In this document: positions 1 to 11,738 of the stretch, piece after piece
How positions within the stretch are numbered: the stretch's first letter is position 1
How the letters are laid out: every line of letters begins with the position of its first letter
Origin: Paraspadella gotoi
Lineage: Eukaryota > Chaetognatha
Direction of reading: 5' to 3'
DNA: 64,000 nt
Assembly (NCBI GenBank): GCA_051294375.1
Contig: CM119269.1
Location: 10,165,056-10,229,055, forward strand
Position numbers and translations under genes: made by a program
Notes under the pieces: generated by a model
The model's database searches: none
Seen by the model: only the letters and a program-made list of their open reading frames with translations
Told to the model about the DNA's origin: nothing

Positions 1-1592
1 AATTATGTATGAAAACAGACGAAAACTTTTTTTAAATCACCATGCTATTTTAATTGTTGAACTGATATAATATTACCTTGGACAAATTTAAAAAAGTTCT
101 TTTAAACAATTCCCAAACTAGACATTTTAGGTTGTTCAAATGTAATAAATATTTTTGATATTCGGACTGCTTTGTAGGTTAACTTAATTTCATTAGCCTC
201 TTTTTAATATGATAGAAAAGCAGTATATTTTAACAGTTTTTTTATTTTGAGTGGGCATTCAAAGTTCTAACACATATTAACATTCGTATATTTGTTAGTA
301 TAGTAATTCCTCTATAGATTTTTAATTTTTGAAAACCGTTTACTTTTTTTTTCTATAATTTTTTTGACACGCAACAACGTTTTTTTGATACGCGAAAGAG
401 AATTGTAAAAAATTAAAAATTAAATAGTACCAATAGTTATATTTATGTCTTAGAATAGATGAAAAAAAAACTTGTTTAAAAAAATTTGATCGGGAAGTGG
501 GGTAACTAAGGGCTTACCAACGGGTATCCTCCATGCTGATCGTTCTCTCCTATAGATTTTTTTAATTTAATACATTTGAAAGGAAAAAAAGAAAATTCAG
601 AATTCAGGGTGGCATTAAAGGGTAGAGAAATCTGTACATAGTGACATGAAATAATGACTTTTATGTCTGGCGAATTGGGGGCAGTAAAGAAACCCTTAAA
701 AAATACAATCATTTAAAGTCAGTCAATTGAACCTTTTCGGCGGAATTTTCTTTTTTCGTTAATTTAAAAGGGATGATAAAATAGAATTAAATTCCCTTTA
801 TAAAGCGTTTGTTATATTTAAAAAAAATTAGCAATTACAATTTCAACACAATGATGTCTTGCTTTGCAAATATGTCAGCAGTTAAGTAATTTTTGAAAAT
901 TTTATTATGATAAACAAGCAGTATATCAAGCTTTCTTTGCAGTTGAGATAATGAAAATGATATATTTTTTTTCACAGACAAGAAGGTAGACGTCCAGACT
1001 GTTTATATCAAAGCTGAAAACATTTTTATTATTATCATTTTTTATATTTAAAAAATATTTTATCAAGTACTACAAATTTTTTGCTTGTTTTTTACTTTAA
1101 CTGGAAAAATACAAGCAAATTTATTAAAGTAGAGAAAATTTATGGTAATTAAAATCGTAATTCAGACTTTCCTCTTTAATTTAACAAAAGAAAAAAAAAC
1201 AAAAAATTTTATATGCCTTCATTGATTTGTAATGCAAAAAAACTGTTATACTTTAACTCGTATTTAAATAAAAACTGTGTAAAGATTTATGGATAAAAAT
1301 TTAACAAAACTGTTCTAGAAATATTGTCCCATGGATTAGGGCTTAATTTGATACCACACTACCTTGCACCCCTTTTTTTTTTCAAAAGATATTCCAAGAA
1401 AATAACTTTTTTATTTACTTTTTTTGCATCTGCAGTTTTTTTTTAAACAAACCTAACTTTTGGCCTTAAAATGTTCTAGTGGGATTGTTTAAAACTTTTT
1501 AAATTTGGTCCAATGATAATATCTATATCAGATTTCAAACAATTAAATAGATGTGATTTAAAAAAAAAGTTTTCATCTGTTCATACATAATT
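1..1592. mobile_element. Fold-back (long inverted repeat) element
   Basis: The first roughly 135 bases reappear inverted and diverged at about 1455-1592; the outer part reads AATTATGTATGAA in both arms, followed by a GAAAACTTTTTTT run and an AAATCAC block. The interior (about 895-1500) is similar to 21050-21560, including a stretch with TTTTTTCACAGACAA and GCTTGTTTTTTACTTTAACT, so it belongs to a dispersed family. No transposase reading frame was seen. The element may begin left of the window. It is probably a non-autonomous DNA transposon; the superfamily is not determined. Confidence 0.55.
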
Positions 1593-2316
1593 TTTAATAA
1601 CCAGTTAATTTTTGGATTTTGTCCAAAAGTAAGTAAATATAGCAGTCAGTATTACTTTAAAAATAAAAAAAGTTATAAAATTATTATAATTTGAGAATGA
1701 TACAACTGACCAGTAGCTATTAAAAGCATTCATGAACAATTAATTAATAATTTATGTTTTATATGCTAAAAAAAAAATCTCAAAGTAAATTTTTCATATA
1801 TTTAATTATATAAATTATTTTATTTTCTATGTCAAAAATCATCATAATAAACTACTACTATATGTATTTGAAGGCCTATATTAGGTACGGTAAGTCCTTA
1901 TAATAAATAAATTTTTCTTCAATCATTGGCCATAGTATAAATTTTTTAATTAAATTATTTGAAAAAAAATTAAAATAAATATTTTAATAAAGAAAAAAAT
2001 TAATTACAAATAAACAATTAAAGATAGAATAATGGTTATGGACTCAAGACGAAAGAAAATTGTTCATATAGATTATGTATGATGCATGATATTTTCATTT
2101 TTTAAAATAATTTAAACCATTTTACAAATTTTTTTTATTTTACTTTTATGATTTTATATAGCTAATTTTAAATATTAATTTATAAAAAAAAACTGTCATT
2201 AGGAAAATTTTGGATACCCTTTTTTTTGTGTAGGCCCAAAAGGTCCGGAAACCGATCCCGCGGACATCTCATTTCTTGTGCACTCCATTGCCGAGTAAAT
2301 CGATGTAAAAAGAAAA
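1593..2316. other. AT-rich intergenic DNA, no gene seen
   Basis: Very AT-rich with homopolymer runs. No splice-bounded coding segment, RNA gene or clear repeat end was recognised here. Confidence 0.5.
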
Positions 2317-2452
2317 CCGTTGTATAGCCTTACTGCGAAAATTGAAGAACATAAAATAAATTTTTTTACAAATTAATATTTAATGTGATGGTATGTTGTT
2401 CATAATTTTCTGACATTTAGAATTTTTGTATGTAACTTTTCACTACGCCTTA
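2317..2452. repeat. Truncated hAT-like MITE (one end only)
   Basis: Matches the right end of the full MITE copies at 24365-25250 and 33336-33944, ending in CACTACGCCTTA. The left part is missing, so no target duplication can be checked. Confidence 0.6.
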
Positions 2453-2469
2453 ATGATTAATTGAGTAAT

Positions 2470-2750
2470 TATTGGTTAAAATTAGCAAAAATGATTTAAA
2501 AGTTAATATGACTTTTTGTTTTTTTTCATTTAAACTCATTTCCACTCGCACGATTCCATCGAAATTTATATCCAGCTCAATTTACACACTTCCTGCCCCA
2601 CACACAAAACTTCATTCCAATTCCATCCATCCGAATCAATCACGAGAATTTTAGTTTTTTGCCTTAAGGGGGGACGGACGGAGGACGGACGGACATCGTT
2701 TTTTTTTGCTTTAATTTAGCATTAATTAGGGGGAACCGACAAAAGTGAAT
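2470..2750 (-). repeat. Fragment of Helentron-like element (core repeat unit)
   Basis: Carries one unit of the core repeat found throughout the window (CATTTAAACTCATTTCCAC, then GATTCCATCGAAA), followed by a short GGAC microsatellite and the conserved GCATTAATT region. It has no intact hairpin end. Confidence 0.6.
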
Positions 2751-2806
2751 ACTTATAAGGTGAATAGTTAGGCGAGCTAAAATTTTTAACACTTTTTACA
2801 ATAAAC

Positions 2807-3348
2807 CAAGTTTGAGCAAACAATGTCGATCTGCCTACGATAATTAATTAATTAATTGATTAATTAATTAATTTAATAGATTAATTAATAATAGATTAAT
2901 TATAAATTATATTCAGCTTGTCATCATCGAGCTGTACCTTAAAATTGAGTCAGACAGTTATTAAATGTTTTGTTTAATTTTATCAAAAACCAAAACAAAT
3001 ATCCTCTATTATCGAGCAGGGCGGGCAAAGCCCGTCCCTGTCTTTGATTTTCTTTTCGGTTAGGCCGGTTCTCCCGCTTTTTTTGGCAATCAATGGCTTC
3101 TGAAGTGTGATAATCATTAGGGAGGTTGGAATTTTCATATATGGCTTCTAATCATCAAGATCCTTTAAAATTCTCATGTTCATATCAATATTGGTATTTT
3201 TTATGTTTTATTTACAAAACAAACGTTAATAGGCCCGCACGGCCGCCCGCCAGTGCCTGAGAATATATGTCGCTCTCTCTCTCTCTCTTTTTTCTCCGTC
3301 CACGCTTCTTCTAAAACGATGTTCCGGCTCTGCAGCGTCTGTCAGCTT

Positions 3349-3401
<53 letters not shown>

Positions 3402-3879
3402 CTTACAAAAAATTTTTTAGATTATAATGTGGGTTCACTAATGTAAAAAATGATGCGGCGAAACAGGGCCGCGAACCCGGGTCCTTTGGGTAGAGATTAA
3501 GCTCACGCTACGTGCGGCCCATAAGTACTGCTGCATTTCTTTACGAGTAAAGGGCTGTAGAGCTTCTCTCTCTCTCTCTCTTTTAATTATTATAATATCG
3601 CTCTTTCCCTCTTCTCTTTTTCTCTGCAGCGGCTGTCTCTCTCCCTCTCTTTTTCTTCTCTCTCTCTTCTCTCTCTCTCTGTCTCTCTGTCTCTCTGTGT
3701 GTGTCTGTCCCTATCTGTCGATCTTTTCTTGTGATCGTTTTGTGTTTTTTTTGAAAAAATTCTGATTATTTCTTTTCCTTTCTAAAAACTTTTTATTATT
3801 GCCAATTTTATCCGCGCTTTTTTTCAATACAAAATCCCATATTTTCATCCGAGATTTTCGTGCATTTATCTCTTTTCTT

Positions 3880-3920
<41 letters not shown>

Positions 3921-4354
3921 TTCTCTCTCTCTCTTTCTTCTCTCTCTCTCTCTTTTCACTCATACACGCATTTGTTTGTATTGACTAATCATTCGCATCA
4001 ATGAATGACAATCATCGAATCAATGAATGGACAATCATCGCATCACTGAATGACTATCATCACAGCAGTGAATGACTATCATCGCATCAATAATTGATTA
4101 TCATCGAATCAATAATCAAGTCCTATTACATCAATAATTACTTTACGATCAATCAATTTAGTATTACCTCAATCAATTACTAGTACATCAAAAACCAATT
4201 TCGTTTATCGCATGATTCATTTTCGTTTTTTTCCGGTTTTTTCATTTAATTTTCTAGATTAGTGGCTTCTAGGCTCGATCTTGAGTCTTTTAGATTTTTT
4301 TATTTTGATGTCTCCTTCTCTCTCTCTCTCTCTCACTCTCTCTCTCTCTCTCAG

Positions 4355-4394
<40 letters not shown>

Positions 4395-5603
4395 ATGCAA
4401 TAGCGACGATCCTTATGCTTTTAAGATTTTTTTAACTTTGCATCATTTTTTCAACTTGCATCATTTTTCACTTGCATTCCGTTCAAGAACTTTATATCTA
4501 GCTTCTTCACTACTTTCCTTACCGGCTTCAAACAAAATTTCATCTCAATCTATTATGGTTAAAATAAATAAAAAGATTCAGTCAAATGATGACTCATATT
4601 TTTTCATTTTAAACTCATTTCCACTGGTCACCGGTTTCCACTGAAACTTTATTATCAAGCTTCGTCATTACGTTTCCTACCACACACCAAAATTTCAAAC
4701 TCAATCTATCCATCCAATTATGATTAATTGAGTATTTATTGGTTAAAATAAGTAAAAAGATGTTTTAGTAATTCGACTTATGTTTTTCCATTTAAACTAA
4801 TTTCCACTCACACGATTCCAACGAAATTTTATATCCAGCTTTATCACACACCTTAACCTACCCACACACAAAATTTTAATTCCAATCCAACCAGCCAATC
4901 ACGAGTATTGGAGCTTTTTGCTAAGATGGGACGGGATGGACGGATTGATTGACTAATTAATAATTATTGATTTAATTTATTACTAATTGATTAAATAACT
5001 GATTAATATTGATTATTAATACATCCTGCAGATTACATTTAATATAAAAGGAAAAAAGAAGCATAATCAAATTAGTAAAACAGGTTTTTGTTTTTTACCA
5101 TTTAAACTCATTTCCACCAACACTATTCCATCGAAACTTGATTTCCATGTTCAATTCACACCACTTCCTACCCACATACAAAATTCCAGGTCAATCAGCC
5201 CATTCCACTCATGAGCCAATTGGTGTTTTCAAATAGTGAATATATTTTTTTGTTTTTTCCATTTAAACTCATTTCCACTCGGAACGATCCATCGAAACTT
5301 AATATCCAGCTCAATCACACACTTACCTATCCACACACAAAATTTCATTTAAATCCATTCCATCCAATCACGAATTTATTGGTATTTTTGCTAAGGTGGG
5401 ACGACGGACGGACGGACGGACGGACAGACAGACGGCCGGACGGACATCATTTTTTTTGCATAATTTATCATAATTCGATGTTCTGACATGATATAAGTGT
5501 GTGCCCGACAATATTTGAGGGGCGGACCGACGCGACCGAAAAATGCTGAAGTTATAAAAAGTGAGTTATAGAGTCGGGATCTGCTGATAAGCAGCATCCG
5601 ACT
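2807..5603 (-). mobile_element. Long Helentron-like non-autonomous element with nested insert
   Basis: The left border is the conserved CAAGTTTGAGCAAACAATGT end followed by GATCTGCC and a TAAT microsatellite. The right border is the hairpin end GGGATCTGCTGATAAGCAG...CCGACTAAAAA. Between them lie several roughly 140-bp core repeats (about 4440-5390) and a GGAC/GGAC microsatellite at 5397-5445, an order shared with the shorter copies. A CT-rich insert (3015-4420) separates the left end from the core repeats. Pairing of the two borders into one element is an inference from their orientation. Confidence 0.5.
3015..4420. repeat. CT-microsatellite-rich repeat with hairpin start
   Basis: Begins with a GGGCGGGCAAAGCCCGTCCC hairpin, contains long CT arrays (3355-3398, 3880-3956, 4316-4390) and ATCAATGAATGACAATCATC repeats, and ends with CGACGATCCTTATGC. 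A relative with the same plan (hairpin around GGGCTAAAGCCC, CT array, CAACGATCCTTAT end) lies at 28497-29165, so this is a dispersed family and not simple sequence alone. Confidence 0.45.
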
Positions 5604-6750
5604 AAAAAACTCGATGACCTTCAGGTCTGTAATAATCGAATTTCTAATATTTGCCCTTTTCATTTAATGATTTTTTAACGAAACTTTTTAATATTTAATA
5701 ATCATATTTAAGTAGTATTTTTTTAATTCTTTAGAATTTTTAATAACCGATACTAAACAGTTGTCAAAAAAGTAAGATTATAGATTAGTATAAATCTTAC
5801 TACTCGAGTAAATCCTTGGCAAAACAAACAATCGCAGTTCCAGCTAATAATTACTCCAACAGCGAGAACCAGCTATGGATATTATTACAGCAGGATGATA
5901 CATGAACTGAATCACACTGCGGCCGGCTGTACATAAAAAAATCAAATAAGAAACTTATTAAAATTTAGTATTACAGATGACTAAGTAATTATTTGAGTGT
6001 TGCCGCTTTTAATTTTGGTCACTTTTTGATGATCATATGGCTGCATAATTTGGGAGTGTAGTTAAAGTTGTGTCTAAGTTTTTATATTGATACGCATTTA
6101 CTATTCATATATAATGTTATAATTATAAAATAAAATATTACAATTTTCCTAGGTTTTTTTAGTGACGAAATGGATTAACCAAAAATTATTTGTAAAATTT
6201 AACATTTTATAAAAACGTTTTTTATTTGTGAAAACAATGATCATTAGAAAAATTGCGTTCATGTCGTTTCAGTTCTAATTTGAACCTTCATCACTTGGAT
6301 TAGTTTTTCCTTTTCTTTATTATCCCTTACCTCTCCATTTCCATACAATGATCCTATTTAGTATTATTCCCTCACATTGTTGATAATTATATGCACTATT
6401 AAATTTTTAAACTTTAAATTTTACTCTCAAGTTTGTGAACAAATTTTTAACTTTTGTACATGGGTAAAAAGTAATAATTAAAAACTTCTAAACCCATTCT
6501 TTTCCAAATTCTTTTCACTATAGTCTCACTTTCTATCCTTAAAAAAAGGGTATCATTTCAAGGTTTCTCTTAAAATAAGGGCTTAAGAGATGGAGTACAA
6601 ATTTCGCAGAAAACTAGCTGCTGGACGAGTTCCGAAAATTGTATGTCACTTTAAGCTCTTGTGAGCATTACTACCGGCCGCCGCATTCTTATATCCGGTA
6701 AAAACTATTAATTTGTATTCAGAGGCTTTAAAATTGAAAAGAAATACTAT
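5604..6750. other. AT-rich intergenic DNA, no gene seen
   Basis: No coding exon with splice borders, RNA gene or recognisable element end was found in this stretch. Confidence 0.45.
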
Positions 6751-6754
6751 CTTG

Positions 6755-7014
6755 TCGAAGAGTGCAGGTCGAGAACTGAAGATAAAGAGGCCAAATCCGA
6801 CCTTCTATTATCTTTTCGTGAACTATTATTTATTCACCTTAATTAGAAAAATGTAATTAGATGGACACATTTTTAAATTTCAACTTGTATCTGAAATATG
6901 AAACGTTTTTAAACTTTAACCCTGAATTTCTTTCTAACTGGAACGCGTTTTATCAAAATGTCTCTCTATTACATTTTTACAAATGTTTTAAAGATTGCCT
7001 AATCAAATTTTAAT
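6755..7014. repeat. Small palindromic MITE, copy 1
   Basis: Matches, in opposite orientation, the element at 22418-22686. Shared landmarks are GAAGAG(T)TGCAG near one end, AACGCGTT and TCTCTCTATTACATTTTT in the middle. This copy is diverged and directly abuts a truncated hAT-like MITE. Confidence 0.45.
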
Positions 7015-7290
7015 GTCAGACTAATGAAGGATTTTTTTAAAAAGAGTTATATTTCTTTTTAACATCTTTTTATGACGAATCCAAATCTGCCAAAAATCTT
7101 AGAAAAAAACTGTTTTGAAATTTTAACATTTATTGGATTAGTACTAGTATAAATATGGCCTACTGCGTAAATTGTAAAATTTATTATAAATTTTTTTATT
7201 ACATAAATGTTTATTAGTATAATGTTGTTCGTTCCTCACTTTTAGAATTTTAATTAAAGTTAAATTTAGAAATTTTACTACGCCTTATTA
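7015..7290. repeat. Truncated hAT-like MITE
   Basis: Corresponds to one half of the MITE family (GACGAATCCAAATCTGCC, GCCTACTGCGTAAATTGTAA) and ends in CTACGCCTTA. The other half is absent. Confidence 0.6.
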
Positions 7291-7640
7291 ATCATAATTG
7301 GATGGTTAGATTGAGATTAAATTTTGTGTGTGGGTAGGAAAGTGTGTGATGAAGCTGGATTTAAAATTTAGATGGAATCGTGCAAGTGGAAATGAGTTTA
7401 GATGGAAAAAACATAAGACACTTTTATTTGAATCTTTTTAATAATTTTAATCCATAATTAATCGAATTAATCATAATTGGATGGATAGATTGAGATTAAA
7501 TTTTGTGTGGGTAGGAAAGTGTGTGATTGAGCACGATATAGTGGAAATGAGTTTGCATGGAAAAAACCAAAGTCAAGTTGACCCTGAATTTTTATTATTA
7601 TATGATTACTCATGAATGTTTTAATTGATTGATTAATTAA
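7291..7640 (+). repeat. Two Helentron-like core repeat units
   Basis: Two consecutive units with the conserved run ATTTTGTGTG(T)GGGTAGGAA AGTGTGTGAT, the second followed by a TTAA microsatellite at 7620-7655 as in other copies. No hairpin end was found, so this is a fragment. Confidence 0.6.
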
Positions 7641-7655
7641 TTAATTAATTAATTA

Positions 7656-8930
7656 TTAAGTGAAAAATGATGCAATTTGAAAAAAATGATGCAAGTTAAA
7701 AAAATGATGCATATTGAAAAAATGATGCAAGTTGAAAGATTGTTGCAAGTTGAAAGAATGATGTAAGTTGAAAAAAAGATGCAAGTTGAAAAATGATGCA
7801 AGTTGATAAAATGATGCAAGTTGAAAAAATAATGCAAGTTGCAAAAAGGATGCAAGTTGAAAAAATGATGCAGGATGAAAAAATGATGCAAGTTGATAAA
7901 ATGATGCAAGTTGAAAAAGTGATGCAAGTTGAAAGATTGTTGCAAGTTGAAAGAATGATGTAAGTTGATAAATGATGCAAGTTGAAAGAATGATGCAAGT
8001 TGAAAAAATGATGCTATTGAAAAAATGATGCAAGTTGAAAAAAAGATTCAAGTTGAAAAAATGATTCAAGTTGAAAAAATGATGCCAGTGAAAAAAAGAC
8101 GCAAGTTGAAAAAATGATGCAAGTTGAAAAAATGATGCCAGTTGAAAAAATGATGCAAGTTGAAAAAATGATGCAAGTTGATAAAATGAATGCAAGTTGA
8201 TAAAATGATGCAGGTTGAAAAAATGATGCAGGTTGAAAAATGATGCAAATTGATAAAATGATGCAAGTTATAAAAGTGATGCAAGTTGAAAAAAATGATG
8301 CGAGTTGAAATAATGATAATGAAATAATGGTANNNNNNNNNNNNNNNNNNNNNNNNNNNNNNNNNNNNNNNNNNNNNNNNNNNNNNNNNNNNNNNNNNNN
8401 NNNNNNNNNNNNNNNNNNNNNNNNNNNNNNNNNNNNNNNNNNNNNNNNNNNNNNNNNNNNNNNNNNNNNNNNNNNNNNNNNNNNNNNNNNNNNNNNNNNN
8501 NNNNNNNNNNNNNNNNNNNNNNNNNNNNNNNNNNNNNNNNNNNNNNNNNNNNNNNNNNNNNNNNNNNNNNNNNNNNNNNNNNNNNNNNNNNNNNNNNNNN
8601 NNNNNNNNNNNNNNNNNNNNNNNNNNNNNNNNNNNNNNNNNNNNNNNNNNNNNNNNNNNNNNNNNNNNNNNNNNNNNNNNNNNNNNNNNNNNNNNNNNNN
8701 NNNNNNNNNNNNNNNNNNNNNNNNNNNNNNNNNNNNNNNNNNNNNNNNNNNNNNNNNNNNNNNNNNNNNNNNNNNNNNNNNNNNNNNNNNNNNNNNNNNN
8801 NNNNNNNNNNNNNNNNNNNNNNNNNNNNNNNNNNNNNNNNNNNNNNNNNNNNNNNNNNNNNNNNNNNNNNNNNNNGTGATGCAAGTTGAAAAAAATGATA
8901 CAAATTGAAAAAATGATGCGAGTTGAAATA
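7656..8930. repeat. 18-bp minisatellite (ATGATGCAAGTTGAAAAA)
   Basis: Dozens of imperfect copies of an 18-bp unit run up to an assembly gap at 8333 and resume after 8875. The same unit occurs inside the small Helentron-like element at 30709-30919, and a related unit (TTATGTCAGTTGACCAAA) at 14960-15260. The long Asn-Leu-His-Phe frames on the minus strand are translations of this repeat. Confidence 0.85.
8333..8875. other. Assembly gap (543 N)
   Basis: Run of N. The roughly 30 bases ending at 8332 (GCGAGTTGAAATAATGATAA...GGTA) recur at 8918-8949, so the minisatellite is probably mis-assembled or of uncertain length here. Confidence 0.95.
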
Positions 8931-9369
8931 ATGATAATGAAATAATGGTACCCTTTTTAAACTCTTCATAAACTCAGAGAAATAAAGAGACTATTTGATC
9001 GTCGATCTGCTCAAGCCACCAAATCATGCCTTTGAAGAATCTCTGGACTACCGAAGCATCTCGCCGGGGTTGAGGAGTTTCCTCAAATATTATTCGAATA
9101 TTCTTTTTTTTTTTTGGAAAAGTATTAAGTATACCAATGAAAATTATGAGTAAATATTATCAATATGGTTCCTAACATTTACACTAGGCCATTGGCAATT
9201 CTTTTTTTTAGTCATAGACAGAAACTTGGCAAATGAAAATCACGAGTAAATACTATCATTATGGTACCTAACATTTATACTAGGCAATTGCCTTTTTTTT
9301 TAAGTCATAGACAGAAACTTGTCAATTTTTTTTTTTTAGAATGGTCATACCAGATTAAAATTGTTGGAA

Positions 9370-9690
9370 TTACCCTCATTCCTAATTATTATTATTCTTA
9401 TCATTAATGATACCATTATTATTTTTATAATTATTACTATTATTATTTTTACATTATTATTATTATTATTATTACTATGATTGGAATTACTATTATTGGA
9501 ATTACCCTCATTCCTAATTATTATTGTTCTTATCATTAATGATGCTATTATTATTTTTAGCATTATTACTATTATTATTTTTATCATTATTATTACTATG
9601 ATTATTATTATAAAACTTAATATTATTATTATTATTGTTATTATTACTGTTAATATTACTATTATTATTACTATAGTACTATTATTACTA
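9370..9690. repeat. TTA/ATT trinucleotide array with internal duplication
   Basis: ATT-rich array in which a block with ATTGGAATTACCCTCATTCC and TTCTTATCATTAATGAT occurs twice, about 130 bp apart, indicating segmental duplication within the array. Confidence 0.7.
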
Positions 9691-11520
9691 ACTGTGTTGA
9701 ACTAAGTTCGGAGAAGTGGCTGTCTTTGAATTCTAACTGACTGGACTAATTCTGCGCATTGAAGACCAGATGGAATCGGGTATAAAATGGCGCAGAAGAG
9801 ACGATGGCGCCGGTCAAAACGCCCTGGAGATGACGACGACAGAGTCTCGGAAGATGACGTCGGCTAAGGCCGAAAGGACGACGATCTACGAAGCCCAGGA
9901 CTTGACGAAATGTCGTAGTTGTAAGTCTGATGCTGAAGAGTCTGTAGTAGCAGACAAGTCTGTAGAGAAGAGTTAGAAGTCCTGGGCAAGGAATAACAAA
10001 ACATTTATCACAAACTCAGCAAATATATATAAATTTAAAGTGTCTTTCTTACTTGTTTCTGAAGCCAATAATATACAAAAATAGAGATGCTTCTCTCATA
10101 GAAAAGTCCACCAAACCAGCGATCACACAAAAAATAAGATTCCGAGATATCTGATAAAAGAGTTTCTATGCTCTAAAAAGAACTAAAAACCCAGTGACAA
10201 CTTTGAGATCTGAAGATGCCACGTGGCCAGAATTCGATTAGAATCTTAATCGAAATCTATCGAAATCACGGGCACCAATCAGAATCAGCTGTACACTGCC
10301 TTCGGAAATCTGTACTTAAGTATAAACAAAAGAAAGAGCCTAAAGATGTCATGTCGATCGCTAGAATGGAAGCATTTTCGATGTCAGTAATAAAGAGCAA
10401 AAGAGCAACGGGGAAAAGGTAGAGAAGCTGGATTTCCTCGTTATATTAAAGATAGTTATTTCGTAACACTAACGTCACCATTATCACACCATTATTAATA
10501 TTATATACTAAGTTTATGAATTTTTAAAACTTAATTCTTAATCCTTTATGAATTTTTAAATCTTAATCCTTAATCCTCACTTTACAATACCCAGTACTCA
10601 ATACATACCAAATTATTAGAATAAATTCCAATAACTAACCCTTGCCCTTTTTACTAAATTACCCCAATCTACCCGCCCCTCCTCATTCATCTTACCCAGA
10701 ATCCCTCCAACCAAAACTCCTTTCTCAAAACTCCGCAATCTTCCATTAAACTTTACCACCCAAAATTCTTCTTCCAATTCCTTTCTTAATTTTGAAACAA
10801 AAACATTCCACAACTTTTCAACTGCCGACTCCACACTTCTAATCCTTTCCCCTCTCATCATTAAAATTATAGACCTTAAAGTATACCCTAGCCTATTTCT
10901 AAGATTAATTTTAGCTCCTCTTCCTGTTAATCGAATATTCTCGGGGGCGTTTTAGGAGGACGGACCGGCGGGTCCTAACAATAATTTGTAATAAATAAGT
11001 GATAAATTAATCAGTATAATAAAATATTTTAAAATGAATAGATAAAAGAAAGTTGACTGTATTAGGAGCCGACGTGGATCTTAGAGATCGAGGAAGATTT
11101 TTTCAATGGAGATTTTTGTTCAAATCTGACTACCAAATAATATAAACGTTCCTGGGAAAAATTCTGGTAAAAAATTGACATTAAAACACTCGATTCCGAT
11201 CCTGTTGCATCTGAAGGGTTCGCATTTTTCTTCTCTTGTCAAATCATCATCATCTTGATATCAAACAAGCCAGAACAAATAGACTGCTTCTGTACGAAAA
11301 AAATTTCCATCTTTGATTTTATATAGAAATGAAAGGGATTTTTTCCCTTCAAGACAATATAAATGTGATTGAGATATGTTCCGGTTTTACAAATGACTTC
11401 AATTTAGGAATCCTCTGGCAAAGTGTCTGAAGGGCTCTCAAAATTTTCCTTTACATTTTATTTAGTTATTTTAATATAGAAGACGTTTTAGATTGTTTAA
11501 ACAACGATTTTATTATTATA
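9691..11520. other. Intergenic; two weak coding-like stretches, no gene called
   Basis: 9770-9976 and 10216-10422 are less AT-rich and open on the plus strand, but show no recognised domain, no splice partners and no start context that stands out. They may be relics of a mobile element. Around 10480-10900 the sequence is made of short TTAATCCTTAATCC-type and pyrimidine-rich runs. Confidence 0.3.
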
Positions 11521-11525
11521 AGACG

Positions 11526-11562
11526 GACATGTTTCGGCTTTAGTCATACAAGCCTTCATCGG
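11526..11562 (-). ncRNA. Hammerhead-ribozyme-like motif (variant core)
   Basis: On the minus strand the order CCGATGA, a stem (AAGGCTT with AAAGCC), CGAAAC, ATGTC is present. It matches the copies at 24591 and 31637 except that the first core base pair reads CC and not CT. The C-to-T difference in the conserved CUGAUGA box would weaken catalysis. It is probably the remnant of a retroelement. Confidence 0.4.
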
Positions 11563-11568
11563 CGTCAA

Positions 11569-11690
11569 AGAGGGACGGGGCGCTTAACTCGCCTGTAACA
11601 CGGTGTTACAGCCTGATCCGAAGCTCAGGGATTGCTTATATTGAACGGTTCTGTCACTAACACATAACAATAATTACTGTCTCTTCAATA
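11569..11690 (+). repeat. SINE-A, 5'-truncated copy
   Basis: Contains the conserved body GGGACGGGGCGCTTAAC(C)CGCCTGTAAC, CAGCCTGATCCGAAGCTCAG and tail GTCACTAACACATA shared with full copies at 19326 and 26881. The tRNA-like head is missing. Confidence 0.75.
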
Positions 11691-11738
11691 CGAACAGACT
11701 ATCAATTACTTAAAATTAAAAGAGTCCTTAATTTTCAG

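Noticed and set aside
3455-3540. tRNA gene on the minus strand around GGGTTCGCGGCCC
   Set aside because: B-box-like sequence only; arms do not form a convincing cloverleaf. Probably a SINE fragment.
3711-3984. Arg/Glu-rich and Leu/Ser-rich frames
   Set aside because: Translations of a CT/GA microsatellite on the two strands.
7656-8330. Possible CRISPR-like array
   Set aside because: Units are contiguous 18-bp tandem repeats without spacers, in a eukaryotic genome.
7649-8969. Long minus-strand frames of Asn-Leu-His-Phe repeats
   Set aside because: They translate the 18-bp minisatellite in several frames at once, and part of the length is assembly N.
9770-9976. 68-residue plus-strand frame as a gene
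   Set aside because: No domain, no splice context and no partner exons; more likely an element relic.
10616-10861. 81-residue minus-strand frame
   Set aside because: Composition and lack of any motif or neighbouring exon do not support coding. It lies in a pyrimidine-rich stretch.
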